DNA from: Erinaceus europaeus
Lineage: Eukaryota > Chordata > Mammalia > Eulipotyphla > Erinaceidae
Reading direction: 5' to 3'
Length of the DNA stretch: 64,000 nt
NCBI RefSeq assembly: GCF_950295315.1
Contig: NC_080177.1
Location: forward strand, 83,687,094-83,751,093
Made by a program: the position numbers and the translations under genes. The notes beneath the pieces are model-generated. The model worked only from the letters and a program-made list of their open reading frames with translations, made no database searches and was not told the origin of the DNA. Positions 20,742-32,399 of the stretch are shown here, in pieces (position 1 is the stretch's first letter; every line of letters starts with the position of its first letter).

Positions 20742-22100
20742 TGCCACTCCCCTGTGACTAGGAGAAGTTTTTAAACATTTCCAAGGTTGTCCAGATACTA
20801 AATGTCCTAATTTTGGGTCCCCCACGGCTAAACACTAGGATCATGTACTCTGAATAAAATTTTCCCACTACAACTTTTTCAGGGGTTTTACATCTCTGCC
20901 TATGCACAATGTCCACTGTGTGAAATGAAATATGTTTACAGTCATCTTTCCAGGCCAACTATCAGAATATGGCCTGTCTACAGATTTTGTGATAAAAAAG
21001 AGCTTGAAAGTAACACGTCCCTCGCCACCCCACCCCCAAACTGAGCAACATAGACCAGGAAGCAATCCTGAAGGCAATCACCGTTCTGTTTGCATCTCTG
21101 GGATGGAGGGTGCATCGGTGTAACCTTCTGACTCTTAGAGAGAACAGGCCCTGGTAAGTACTTTCTGCTGGCGTCCTCCCCTCAGGCTAACCATCAAGTC
21201 AAGAGGAGCGCCTCCAACAATTCTGGCAGCAATGAAGACAGCAGCTGTTTTCTCTCCGGCTAGACTCAAACTGAATACTAAAAAACACTGCATCTCTGCT
21301 CCTTGCTTCTCCCGAACCACTCGCTCTCCGGATAGTCCCACATGATCCAGCAAACCAATAAAGTATCCCTGTAAAACATGATGAGGTTGTATTTTACAAT
21401 TGTCTTTACAGCAGGGCTGGAATAGGAGGAAGACGATCAGGCTTGGCGTCAGCTGCTGTTGGTTCTTACAGACTCAAAAGCCATGACGACTTTTGGACTT
21501 TGTGTCTTTATCCGCAAAAGGAGAATAATATCTCCCAGTTTAACATCTCACACGATTTAAGTCACATCATTTTAAAATAAGGTAACATATTAATCAGAAT
21601 AGTCTGTTATGTTCTTTGAGTATTTAAAAAAACAAAAAACCAATCTCTCCAGCTTATGACAATACAAGTTTACACCCTTTATACGTGTAATCCAGGGCTG
21701 CTGAGTGATAGGCAGAAAGAGGGTCTCGCTCTAAATCACAGGGCTACAAGGCACCACTATGGCATGGCTGGTATTTGTGACCATAAATTATGTGTCCAGG
21801 AAAATAAGAAGAACAGTACAATTTCTCTAAGTAGATACTAAATATCTCAGTAAAAAAAAAAAAAGTGATAATGTCACTTACGATGAAAGATCACAGAAGC
21901 AAAATCCTCCAATGTCCCCAGAGCTAGGAGTGGCCAGATGAGTGCTCCAGGGTTATCCCGTAGATAGTGTTGCTGTCCATTCATACTATGCCATTTTGGA
22001 AGTCATTTTCACTATTAACGTTTGACAACTCATTATAAAATCATGTCATTGTAGCCTTTTCATCTTTACATCCAGTTGTGCCTTCCTTGGGCAATGAAAA
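20742..22100. other. Unassigned, about 1.36 kb
   Basis: I recognise no repeat. Open frames of 60-72 codons on both strands (for example 21135-21353) show no motif. A single-copy exon cannot be excluded from sequence alone, but no convincing exon is visible. Confidence 0.4.
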
Positions 22101-22111
22101 ATTGAAATAAG

Positions 22112-22395
22112 GGGAGTTGGGCGGTAGCGCAGCAAGTTAAGCGCATGTGGTGCAAAGAGCAAGGACTGTTGTAAAGATCCCGGTTCGAGCCCCCGGCTCC
22201 CCACCTGCAGGGGAGTCTCTTCACAGGCGGTGAAGCAGGTCTGCAGGTGTCTGTCTTTCTCTCCCCCTCTCTGTCTTCCCCTCCTCTCTCCATTTCTCTC
22301 TGTCCTATCCAACAATGACGACATCAATGACTACAACAATAATAACTACAACAATAAAAAGGGCAATAAAAGGGGAAAATAAATACAAAAATTTA
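22112..22395 (+). mobile_element. S1 SINE
   Basis: Complete S1 from GGGAGTTGGGCGGTAGCGC to AAAAGGGCAATAAAAGGGG with A-rich tail; the flanking TSD is imperfect (AAAT.GAAATAAG-like). Confidence 0.9.
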
Positions 22396-22409
22396 AAAAA
22401 CTAGAAAGA

Positions 22410-23360
22410 AATTTAAATAAGTCCCAGGGATCAGGCTTTGTAATAACGTGTTGTACTATGTACGCAGAGATTAACTTTTCTAGAATTTTCAGAGGAAGAC
22501 ATATAAGAAATAAATGTAGGCTCATTTGAATGTTAAGTAATCTAAGAATACTGGCAGAGAAAAGACACTGAAATGGAACACAATAATCTCTAGCTCAGGG
22601 TCAAAACAAGAAGATAATTACATTTTCTGGTATTTAAGATTCTTTGGTTTGAACTCTTTAACCCTATGTCTGTGTCTAGTAATTAATTAGAACCTGCAAT
22701 GTTGATTTGGTTTCTATTGACACTTGTATTTTAAAAAGTCTCACTTTATAGAGCTGATAACTTCACTGTTGTAAAACTGTATTTATATTTGTTTTAAGAA
22801 AGCTGCTCTGCTGGTTAAATACCCTACATTCCAGATGCTTTGCCCAGAGAGGCTACTGAAACAACTCTTAAGATGGGCCTTACGACCTGGCATTTATGTT
22901 GAAAAATCAATTAGTTTAAATTGAGGATCTTTCTCCCCTGGCTATGTACTAAGACAAAGGCACTTAGTATAGTAATTGAGGCTATTTTAAGTGTCAAAGG
23001 TCTTTTTAATAACATCAACAATAAAAAGGGCAGTAAAAGAGGACTCATAAGGCACACCAAGTTTATCCCTGTTGCAGTACAAGAAAGCACGCACTTACAG
23101 GCCACACTGACTACGTGTTGAATCCTCTTGTGGATGTTTGTTAAAATCCTAATATGTGTAAGTATCCCAGCAAAGCCATAGTCTCTGCATTAGATTACAA
23201 CAAGACTGGATTTATAGAAACTTACAGAGTATCCATTCATAGGGAAGGAAACTTATTAGAGCAAGTTAGATGACAGTCCAGGAGAAGAGAAGGGTTCTTC
23301 CATGTGCAGTGTAAATATGCAAGGTCCTTCTTTTATTTATTTTTATTTTATTTTGTTTAT
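22410..23360. other. No recognisable feature
   Basis: AT-rich. A scrap near 22995-23045 (ATCAACAATAAAAAGGGCAG) resembles an S1 tail but is too short to call. Confidence 0.4.
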
Positions 23361-23367
23361 TTATTTA

Positions 23368-23688
23368 TTTTTATTTTTTGAATTTTATTTATAAAAAGGA
23401 AACACTGACAAAACCAGAGGATAAGAGAGGTACAACTCCACACAATTCCCACCACCAGATCTCTGTATCCCATCCCCTCCCCTGACAGCTTTCCTATTCT
23501 CTAGCCCTCTGGGAGTATGGACCCAGGGTCATTGTGGGTTGCAGAAGGTGGAAGGTCTGGCTTCTGTCACTGCTTCCCCGCTGAACATGGGCGTTGACAG
23601 GTCGGTCCATACTCCCAGCCTGCCTCTCTCTTTCCCTAGTGGGGCAGGGCTCTGGGGAAGTGGAGCTCCAGGATATGTTTGTTTGTTA
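23368..23688 (-). mobile_element. Family A copy A4 (3' part)
   Basis: Minus-strand family A 3' end: TTTATTTATAAAAAGGAAACACTGAC, CACCACCAGATCTCTG, GGGAGTATGGACCCAGGGTC. It breaks off at GGAGCTCCAGGATATG where a pentamer repeat starts. Confidence 0.92.
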
Positions 23689-23745
23689 TGTCATGTCATG
23701 TCATGTCATGTCATGTCATGTCATGTCATGTCATGTCATGTTATT
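23688..23745. repeat. (TCATG)n pentamer repeat
   Basis: About ten TCATG units between a truncated family A copy and a SINE tail. Confidence 0.95.
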
Positions 23746-23749
23746 TTGC

Positions 23750-23995
23750 TTCCAGGGTTATTGCTGGGCCTCGGTGCCTGCACTATAAATTCACTGCTCC
23801 TATGGCCATTTCTTTGATTTTTTTGGACAGGACAGAGAGAAATTGAGAGTAAGGGAAGAATGGCTGACACTTGCAGACCTGCTTTAACCCTTGTGAAGTG
23901 TCCTGCTGCAGGTGGGAAGCCACGGGCTTGAACCCAGATCTTCATGTGGGTCCTATGTGCACTGAACCGGGTATGCCACCCACCAGCCTCCAATA
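23750..23995 (-). mobile_element. S1/S2 SINE with 3' module
   Basis: GCTTCCAGGGTTATTGCTGGGCC...GCACTATAAATTCACTGCTCC at the left; core and GGGTATGCCACCCACCAGCCTCC head at the right. Confidence 0.88.
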
Positions 23996-24101
23996 TGCAA
24001 GGTTTTTGTGGAGAAGAAACATGAACACAGAATCAGAAATATGCCATTATATTTAGTTATGTAGAAGGATGCCCCGTAGGTAAAAATACAGTTTTCCTAC
24101 A

Positions 24102-24808
24102 TGTACCAGCCAGATGGCGGAACTCAGATTAATCCAGGAAAACAGAAATGTCTGCACGTGGGAAAGGGCCCACTGTCTGAGAAGTCGAAGCTGTTATTTC
24201 CCTCAGAGTGTGAGCGGGTTGATCCTGAACCCCGTCTCTCTGAGGGGCGGAAGGCTGGTCCTCTTGACCTCGTAAACTTACAATGGAGGGGCTTTTCTGG
24301 ATGGGCGTCTTCCTGTGCATGCTCCCCGATTCCCTTTGAACAAGAGCCATGAATTACTGTGTATGGCCAACCTGAAACCCACCGCAAATATCCTGGCTTT
24401 GTTCTACTGCCCTCTCCTGCCAACCCCTGCTCAGAGGTGCTTGTAATTCACCCTTAGAGAAAATAAAAACAAAAAATGCTTACGTGTGTATTGTGAGCTC
24501 ATGACTAGCTCTTGTATGGTAACGTAGCAGCTAAGATCAAACACCTGGCAGGTCAAGATTCAACTCTACATCGTGTGTGTGGCTTAATGATTATCTTAAC
24601 CTCTCTCAAACCTTTTGGGCATGTCTACCTGCTCAGGTCCCCCAATAAACGAGTTATCCATGAGGCTTCTCCCAGAGCTGGCCGTGTGTTTCCTCTCCAC
24701 GCACTCTACCCTCGGCTCCAGGGACGCCCTAGGACCCTCAGGGACTGCCCCAGTCTCTGCCACCAGTAGCCACTGAGGCGGAGAGCCCCCGGAAAACCCG
24801 CATCTGCA
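24102..24808 (+). mobile_element. Putative retroviral solo LTR
   Basis: It begins TGTACCAG and ends CATCTGCA (TG...CA). A CCCAATAAACGAG polyadenylation signal lies at 24644-24649, followed by a GC-rich U5-like end. About 400 bp align with 56290-56790, including AACCCACCGCAAATAT, CTTGTATGGTAAC and TAAACGAG. No matching TSD is evident, so the ends are uncertain. No retroviral coding sequence is nearby. Confidence 0.5.
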
Positions 24809-24894
24809 GACTTACAAGAAAGAAAATACTTGAGAATTTGAACTTACAGATAACAGAGGTCCTGAATATGAAGCCTCGATGAGAGCACAGAAAC

Positions 24895-25870
24895 CCTAGA
24901 TGCTATTTCATTAGGAACTTTATAGTGTCTTTTTAGGTCTTTGTATTTGCGACCTTGTTTGTTTGCATAGGACCTTGTTCTCAATGTGAATCATCAATGG
25001 TAGAGAATGTTCCATCCTCCAAAGGGAGGCCTGACAACATGCTCTATGCTACACCTGAGGAAAATGGGTCCTGAAATTGGGGCAGCTTGAAACATTCCGA
25101 CTCATGATCACAGAATGTGAGCTCAGATCTACAGGGATGCAGAGGTCACATAGGCTCCTAAGCTGAATATGGGCCACGGATCAATTCAATGGGGTTTACA
25201 GTCAACAATATTTATACCCCTTTCCTTATTAGGGAGCTACTCTCTTCCCTGGTCCAGTTTTCTAGCCCTTTTTTCCAACCATGACAGCAACTCCCCAGAC
25301 AATAACTTGGGTCCACCTACATATCAGATGTCAGGCTCAGGAAAAAACTAGTATAGCCATGGGCCCTTTGGAATATACCTAAAATAGACTAATAGCTATC
25401 TCCAAAACAGAACTCCCAAATCTTCATCTGCAATATCCCAGCCTTTAGGTTCATGATTAGTCAACAATTTGGATGGCTTTGTATGTTAACTCTTTTTTCA
25501 GCCACCTGGTTCCAGATGCTACCATGATGCCAAACACACTTCCCTGGACAGACGACCCCACCAATGTGTCCTGGAGTCCCATCTCCCCAGAGCCCTGCCC
25601 CACTAGGGAAAGAGAGAGACAGGCTGGGAGTATGGATCCACCTGTCAATGCCCATGTTCAGCGGGGAAGCAATTACAGAAGCCAGACCTTCCACCTTTTG
25701 CATCCCACAATGACCCTGGGTCCATACTCCCAGAGGGATAAAGAATAGGAAAGCTGTCAGGGTAGGGGATGGGAGACTGAGTTCTGGTGGTGGGAATTGT
25801 GTGGAGTTGTACCTCTCTTATCCTATGGTTTTGTCTGTGTTTCCTTGTTATAAATAAGAATTATAGAAAA
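24895..25870 (+). mobile_element. Family A copy A5
   Basis: It starts with CTATTTCATTAGGAACTTTAT, shared with A6, then an internal deletion removes most of the 5' region. The 3' ~850 bp is intact and ends TATAAATAAGAATTATAG plus A's. Confidence 0.85.
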
Positions 25871-25984
25871 AAAAATCAGTCACGGTTTACATACATAATG
25901 TGAAAAAGCAATGTTAGTATTTAATAAAGATGTTATTTTTTCACAGAGACAGTTCCTTGTTTACTTTACACACAAAAGAGTGTC

Positions 25985-26118
25985 ACCTCTGGTCCCCACC
26001 TGCAGGGGGAAGCTTCCCAGTGTTGAAGCAGGGCTGCAGGTGTCTATCTATGTCCTGCTACCCTCCTGATTTCTGGCTGTCTATCCAATAAATAAATAAA
26101 GATAATTTTAAGGAAATC
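25985..26118 (+). mobile_element. S2 SINE, 5'-truncated
   Basis: CTGGTCCCCACCTGCAGGGGG to CTATCCAATAAATAAATAAAG; the tRNA head is missing. Confidence 0.88.
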
Positions 26119-26125
26119 AGGAAGG

Positions 26126-26433
26126 GAGCTGGGTGTTAAGCACTGGTTAAGCACAAATAGTATGCAGCACAAGGACCAGTGTAAGGATCCCAGTTTGAGC
26201 CCCCAGCTCCCCAGCTATGGAGATGGGGAGATCGCTTCACAAGCTGTAAGACAGCTCTGAAGGTGTCTGTCTTTCTCCCTCTCTACCTTCCCCTCCCCAC
26301 TCAATTTCTGTCTGCTGTATCAAAAAAATATATATTGGAAAAAATGGCCACAGGAGCAGTGGATTCAATCTGCAGTGCAACAACTGAGACCCAGCACTAC
26401 CCGTGGAGGCAAATAAATAAGTAAATAAATAAA
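26126..26433 (+). mobile_element. S1 SINE with 3' module, diverged
   Basis: Head with GGTTAAGCACAAATAG, core AGATGGGGAGATCGCTTCAC, 3' module AGGAGCAGTGGATTCAATC and GTGGAGGCAAATAAATAA. Confidence 0.85.
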
Positions 26434-26507
26434 GTGTGTCTGCTTACCGTGTAGTAATCAGATCCTTGCTTCAGGAAGGCAATGGGAGAAAGCTAGAGAT
26501 AAAAATG

Positions 26508-26724
26508 GGTTTGGTGCACCTGGTTGAGCATACATGCTACAGTGAGTGGTCTAGGACCCAAGTTCAAGCCCCCGGTCCCCATTTGCAGGGGGAAAGCCTT
26601 GTGGGTGGTGAAGCAGGGCTGCAGGTGTCTCTGTCTCTCTCCTTATCACTTCCTCCCCACTTGATTTCTGGCTGTCTCTATCCAATAAATAAGTAAAGAT
26701 AATAAGATTTAAAAAAAAAAAAAA
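26508..26724 (+). mobile_element. S2 SINE
   Basis: GGTGCACCTGGTTGAGCATAC to CTATCCAATAAATAAGTAAAG; B box AGTTCAAGCC. Confidence 0.9.
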
Positions 26725-26725
26725 G

Positions 26726-27168
26726 ATGGGTTTGAGCCCCTGCTAGGTAAAGGCCCTTCCCAGAAACCCCGCCTGTCTCTAACCTGGTGCACGAGGCAGA
26801 CAAACTCACCTACAAGCAAGAAAAGCTGGCAAGTATTTTTGCTGTCTGGTCATATTCCTGATTACAGTCAGGGAGCAATTTCTTTCACACCATGTTTAAA
26901 ATACAACCAAAATATTCCCATCTGTCTCCCACATTGAAACATAAGAAAATATCTGAAAATGAGGAAGACTTTTGAACTCGTCAGGTGGCTAAAATGCCAT
27001 TTTCTCTTCCCATTTTTCCACGTTAATGTTGCATCTGCATGCCTCCTCCGTCTCTTTGTTCTGCTGAGAAATACCTAGACATTTAAAGAAATGTGTTGTT
27101 CTAATAATAGAGGAAATAAAATTAATTTTCTGATGTGCCAACAGATGGGATACTTAGTAATGTGTGAA
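26726..27168. other. No recognisable feature
   Basis: Single-copy-like sequence between repeats. Confidence 0.4.
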
Positions 27169-27181
27169 GAAAGTTATAAGT

Positions 27182-28830
27182 CTGTGTGGGAATCTCAGGA
27201 CTCCCCGACTAGGGCCCCAGCTGATGGGGTGGCCTGATAGTGACTAAAGAGTCATCATTAAAGTCTGCCAGTCTCTTGCCCTTAATCAGCTTGTGCAGTC
27301 CTTGCTTTGCTAAGGTTAGCTTTGGAGTGAGTGAGAGAACTGTAATAGGAAGTAGGTGAAGAGGGTATCTAAGTCTAATTAGACACTATTTCATTAGGAA
27401 CTTTATTCTGACTCACTGTAGACTATTGTATACTTTTGCTTTCAGACATATATTCTGTCCTAGTTTATGGATCCATGTGAACATATGCTCTATCTCATGG
27501 GACCTGGTCTATATCTAGGTTTTGGGACTTCGTTAGGAAGTGAACCACCTGGAATTGAATTAGAGATTACTATGAAAGGAAAGGTCTCACCCAAGAAATG
27601 AGGCTAAATGTTTGACCTTCCAAGCCTGACGTCTCTGGACACAGTCTGAAGTGAAGCATGCTGAGGTGGTACTCATTGCCTTGATGTGGTTGGAATCAGC
27701 AGATGCGATATTATTTGGTATGAATTGAAAGAAGCATGCAGGAAAGTGAGCCCCACCCTAAGGTTCCAGGACTGGGGGAAATATAGGCTCTATAGTGGGA
27801 ATGTGAGATTCCTGCTGTCTCATGATAGGCCTAGACCTCAAATAAATCCTCCTCTCCATTGTTACTGGTCATTTCTACCAGGAACAACACAAGAGACCCC
27901 TTTGTGGGCCCCCATAGTACTTTGCCCACAATTTGGATCAACAACTGTAGAGAATGTTCCATCCTCCAAAGGGAGGCTGAACAACACACTCTATGCTACA
28001 CCTAAGGAAGATGGGTCCTGATATTGGGGCAACTTGGAATATTCCTACTCATGACCACAGAGTGTGAGCTCAGATCTACAGGGATGCAGAGGTCACATAG
28101 GCTCCTAAGCTGAATATGGGGCCCAGACGAAATCAAATCAGTGGGGTTTACAGTCAACAATATTTATACCCCTTTCCCATATTAGGGAGCTACTCAATTC
28201 CCTGATCCAGCTTTCTGTCCCTTTTCCAGCCATGACATCACCTCCCCAGATAATAACTTGGATCCACCTGCATATCATATTTCAGGCTCAGAGAAAAAAA
28301 CAAAGCTAGTATAGCTACAGGTCCTTTGAAATATAACTAAAATATGCCTACTAGCTATCTACATGATGGAGGACCCCCCCCAACACTTCAGCTGCACTTT
28401 TCCAGCCTTTAGGTCCATGATTGCTCAACAATTTGTTTGGCTTTGTATGTTAACCCTCTTTTCAGCCACCAGGTTCCAGATTTTAGCATGATGCCAACCA
28501 GACTTCCCTGCACAGACAACCCCACCAATATGATCTGGAGCTCTGCTTCCCCAGATCCCTGCCACACTAGGGAAAGAGAGAGATAGGCTGGGAGTATGGA
28601 TCCACCTTTCAACACCCATGTTCAGCGGGGAAGCAATTACAGAAGCCAGACCTTCCACTTTCTGCCTCCCAGGGTGACCCTGGGTCCATATTCCCAGAGG
28701 GATAAAGAATAGGAAAGCTATCAGGGGAGGGGATGGGATATGGAGTTCTGGTGGTGGGAATTGTGTGGAGTTGTACCCCTCTTATCCTATGGTTTTGTTA
28801 ATGTCTCCTTATTTTAAAATAATTTTTTAA
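27182..28830 (+). mobile_element. Family A copy A6, longest (1.65 kb), with TSD
   Basis: Exactly 1,649 bp lie between the perfect 12-bp TSDs aaagttataagt at 27170-27181 and 28831-28842. It ends CTTATTTTAAAATAATTTTTTAAA. It has no open frame longer than about 111 codons (27686-28021) and none resembling a LINE or retroviral protein. I see no inverted or direct terminal repeats, no tRNA head and no Pol III boxes at the start. It is the best reference copy for the family. It may be a non-autonomous L1-driven element, or the 3' UTR of a longer LINE not represented here. Confidence 0.88.
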
Positions 28831-28844
28831 AAAGTTATAAGTAT

Positions 28845-29348
28845 AGATTCAGCGTGTATATTTTATGATTTTTCATGGCATCAACCTATCTCCTGGTATA
28901 TAAGCTGAATGCAAAAATAACCCTGCAGGTTTTAGAACATGTTTCTAGGGTTTGGAAAATACTTTCATTCATTCATCATGAACTGTATTTCCAAATAATT
29001 CAGACTTTGAGATAATACACGTTGAGTTACAAGTACGTCATATACAAATATTCTCATATCACTTTTCCCTGTACAGTGATAGAGAATGCCTTTGTAAGCA
29101 TTTCATTCTTCCCAAAGCTCATAAGAGATCTAGTCATGCACAAAAGAGAAGCAATTCATCAACAATCACAAAAATAAATAAATTAATTAATTATAAAGAT
29201 TAAAGCTACTATCTCTTTTCATAAAGATAAGGGGGAATCAGAATTGAAAGCCATTTGCCATTAAAAAAAAAAACTAATTTTTCCATGCAACTTTTATTAT
29301 ACCTAAAATTCTGGATAAAAAGTTATCTCCTTGAAAATCAACATGAAC
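28845..29348. other. No recognisable feature
   Basis: AT-rich single-copy-like sequence. Confidence 0.45.
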
Positions 29349-29362
29349 TGATTTAATTTAAT

Positions 29363-29639
29363 ATTTTTTCAGCCTCCAGGGTTATCGCTGGGGCGAGGTG
29401 CCTACTCTATGACTCCCCTGCTCCTATGGTCATTTTATTTTCATTTTATTGCATCAGACAGAAAGAAAGTGAGAGAGTAGAGGAAGACAGAGAGGGGGAG
29501 AGAAAGATAGACACCTGGAGACCTGCTTCACCACTTGTGAAGCGACTCCCCTGCAGGTGGGGAGCTGGGGGACTCGAACCAGGATATTTGAGCTTTGTAC
29601 CATGTGTGCTTTACCCGTTGCGCTACCGCCTAGCCCCAC
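29363..29639 (-). mobile_element. S1 SINE with 3' module
   Basis: AGCCTCCAGGGTTATCGCTGG at the left, GTTGCGCTACCGCCTAGCCCC at the right. The TSD atttaatttaat lies at 29351-29362 and 29640-29651. Confidence 0.92.
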
Positions 29640-30039
29640 ATTTAATTTAATTTAATAGTCTGCGGAGCCAGAGCCTCTCAAATGTGTGATTTTACCACTC
29701 TGGGTCACTTTTTCACCCAGATAAAGAGATAAAGTGACCAAGAGACTTGCTTCTGCACCTGGGAGTCCTCTAGCCCCACAGCACCCGCCATTCCTGCCAA
29801 GGCCAGACATGCACCTGCCTGGCAGTATCTCCCTTTGGATTGGAAAATCTTTTTTTTCCTTTTTCTTTCTCAAAATTCTAAAGTTGTACTGAAATGACTG
29901 GAGAAGTCCTTGTATCCTTGAACTTCTTGAGTGTAGCTAGGCTGAAAGCTGGGCCATTATCATTACAAAGAAGACTCCCTTCCACAAAAGATATCTTACA
30001 GGTCTGGGACAGCCTGGTATGAAAATATAATCAGTTACC

Positions 30040-30130
30040 CAGGTTTGAGCCTGGCCCCCACTGCGCTTAAGTGTGCTGTGAACTCTGTCAACCTCTGTCT
30101 TCCTGAAATAAGTAAATAAATTTAAAAAAT
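30040..30130 (+). mobile_element. S5 SINE, truncated
   Basis: GTTTGAGCCTGGCCCCCACTG and an AATAAGTAAATAAATT tail; no head. Confidence 0.55.
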
Positions 30131-30137
30131 AATGTGT

Positions 30138-30425
30138 GGAAGTCCGGCAGTAGTGCAGCAGGTTAAGCGCAGGTGGCGCAAAGCACAAGGACCGGCATAA
30201 GGATCTGGGTTCGAGCCCCTGGCTCCCCACTTGCAGGGGTGTCGCTTCACAGGTGGTGAAGCAGGTCGGCAGGCATCTGTCTTTCTCTTCCCCTCTCTAT
30301 CTTCCCCTCCTCTCTCCATTTCTCTCTGTCCTATCCAACAACAACGACATCAACAACAACAAGAACTACAACAACAATAAAAAAACAAGGGCAACAAAAG
30401 GAAATAAAAGAATCATGAAAAAAAA
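30138..30425 (+). mobile_element. S1 SINE
   Basis: Complete S1, GTCCGGCAGTAGTGCAGCAGG to GGGCAACAAAAGG, A-rich tail; flanks share AATAATRTGTG. Confidence 0.92.
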
Positions 30426-30589
30426 TTTTTAAATAATAATATGTGTAATCAAAGATGCTATAGAGCATATTCTCCTGATATTCTCATAGTAGATTATCAC
30501 CAAGATTATGAAGCAGTAAGTTAGACGTTCATGTTCTTAAATATCATTCCTTGCTAGTTCTCCCCACTGTGCAAAGACATTTGATTTTA

Positions 30590-31018
30590 TTTCTCCAGGT
30601 TTCTCTCTGGGGTTTGGTGCTGAGAATATGAATCTACTGCTTCTGGAAGCCATTTCTTCCATTTTATTGCATAGAACAGAGAGAAACTGAGAGGGGCAGG
30701 GAGAGCAGAACAGAGAGGGAAAGAGAGAGACACCTGCAGACCTGCTTCACCGCTTGTGAAGCGACTCGCCCTGCGGGAGGAGATCCGGAGGATTCAGACC
30801 CAGATCTTTGCACTTTGTACTGTGTGCGCTGAACTGGGGGCGCCATTGCCATTGCCATTGTGAATCTGCAGCACCCACCCAGCAGTAGAGGCAGGTGTCC
30901 ACCGAGGAAGAAGGCAGCTCTTTCTATAACACAGCTCTATGTGCCTGATGCCCCACAACTCCACAAGGCTTAGAGAAAAGTAGATCCGCTGGTCTGGGGT
31001 CTGGTTAACAAGACTCTG
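30590..31018 (-). mobile_element. Composite SINE with 5' module, copy 2
   Basis: The minus strand reads, from 31018, the same ~150-bp module as at 16180-16312 (GATCTACTTTTCTCTAAGCC, AAGAGCTGCCTTCTTCC). A (CAATGG)n spacer and a full SINE body with B box and 3' module follow, ending at 30590. The SINE part is complete here, unlike copy 1. Confidence 0.72.
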
Positions 31019-31029
31019 GAGTCTCTTTC

Positions 31030-31805
31030 CAACCTGATCTAAAGCATCCCTTTCTGCTCTCACCAGTACATCTACACTGACTTTCACCAGCCCCTCCTGC
31101 TCTCTATATAATTCTTACAGAAACAGTCATCTAATTAACTTCTATACAATCATAATTCTGGAATCCCTTGTCAACTTTTCCTTAAAACCACGAGGGAGTA
31201 AAATATCTTAATTGTGAGATCTTAAAACCCTGGGTCTTTTCTCTTTATAAACATTTTAAGTCTTCACTATGTCACACTTGCGTGTTCATTTGATTAGTGT
31301 CTACATGTCCCACTAGATTATAACAATAATATTAGTTTGGACTCCTCATTAACTGTGGCACTTCATTTTCATCCCTGGTGGGAGAATCACTCAATACATG
31401 TAGAAAGTAAACTAATTACTGAACTCACCATGGCATGAACAATGAAAGAAAAAAATCACAGTGGTTGATTAGACAAATAATTTTATAATTACATATTTGA
31501 CTTTGATGTAACAATTATGTTATATGGATGTTACATATAAAATATGTTCAAAATAGACCCTTAAGTATAATAATAAGTAACATGGTAAGAACACAGAAAG
31601 TAACATAAAGTAACTTAAATATAAAAAAGTATGCTGTCAATACATAAAGTCTGTAGATGACTGAATTTCCAAATATTTTAGTGAGATAGAACCCTTGACA
31701 TGCATCATAAGTCTTCTATAATGAAAAGTTTAATTTTTAACTTACTATTAAACAGCATTACTGTATACATAAAATATCTAAAATAGTCACTTTTGCAAAG
31801 ACTCT
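31030..31805. other. No recognisable feature
   Basis: AT-rich single-copy-like sequence. Confidence 0.45.
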
Positions 31806-31810
31806 GCTTT

Positions 31811-31910
31811 GGGCCAGCAAAAGAGCTCACCTGGATAGTGTATGGATTCATGAATGACCCAGATTTGAGCCAGGACCCCACCTCATTGAAGGAATATTTA
31901 ATGCTATGGT
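31811..31910 (+). mobile_element. S5 SINE head
   Basis: GGGCCAGCAAAAGAGCTCACCTGGATAGTG, a GATTTGAGCCAGGACCCCACC B-box region, then the pyrimidine tract listed next, which expands the usual S5 CT-rich tail. Confidence 0.8.
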
Positions 31911-32371
31911 CTTCTCTCCCTCTCCCTCTCCCTCTCCCTCTCCCTCTCCCTCTCCCCCTCCCTCTCCCCTCCCCCTCCCTCCCCCTCCCTCCCCCTCCCT
32001 CCCCCCTCCCTCTCCCCCCTCTCTCTCCCCTCTCTCTCTCCTCTCCCCTCCCTCTCCCCTCCCTCTCCCCTCCGTCTCCCCTCCCTCTCCCCACCTCTCC
32101 CCTCCCTCTCCCCCTCCTCTCCCCCTCCTCTCCCTCTCCCCTCCCCCTCTCTCCCTTTCCCTCTCCCTCTCCTCTCCCTCACCCTCTCCCCTCCCCTCCC
32201 CCCCTCTCTCTCTCTCTCCCCTCCCTCTCCCTCTCCTCTCCCTCTCCTCTCCCCTCCCTCTCCCTCTCCTCTCCCTCTCCCTCTCCCTCTCTTCTCCCTC
32301 TCCCTCTCCCTCTCCTCTCCCTCTCCCTCTCCCTCTCCCTCTCCCTCTCTCCTCCTCCTCCTCCTCTTCTA
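31911..32371. repeat. 460-bp polypyrimidine tract (CTCCCT)n
   Basis: Only C and T on the + strand apart from three or so interruptions (a G near 32073, A's near 32093 and 32180). Open frames of Ser/Pro/Leu or Arg/Glu/Gly across it are compositional. Confidence 0.97.
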
Positions 32372-32399
32372 CCTCTATGGCTTTATTTATAAAGAAGAA

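Noticed and set aside
21135..21353. Possible coding exon (72-codon minus-strand frame)
   Set aside because: No recognisable motif, no paired splice sites, and a frame of this length is expected by chance in a moderately GC-rich stretch.
22046..22327. Recurrent open frames such as those with EDREGERKTDTCRPASPP on the minus strand of S1 copies
   Set aside because: They recur at most S1 loci in both strands and are SINE-body translations, not genes.
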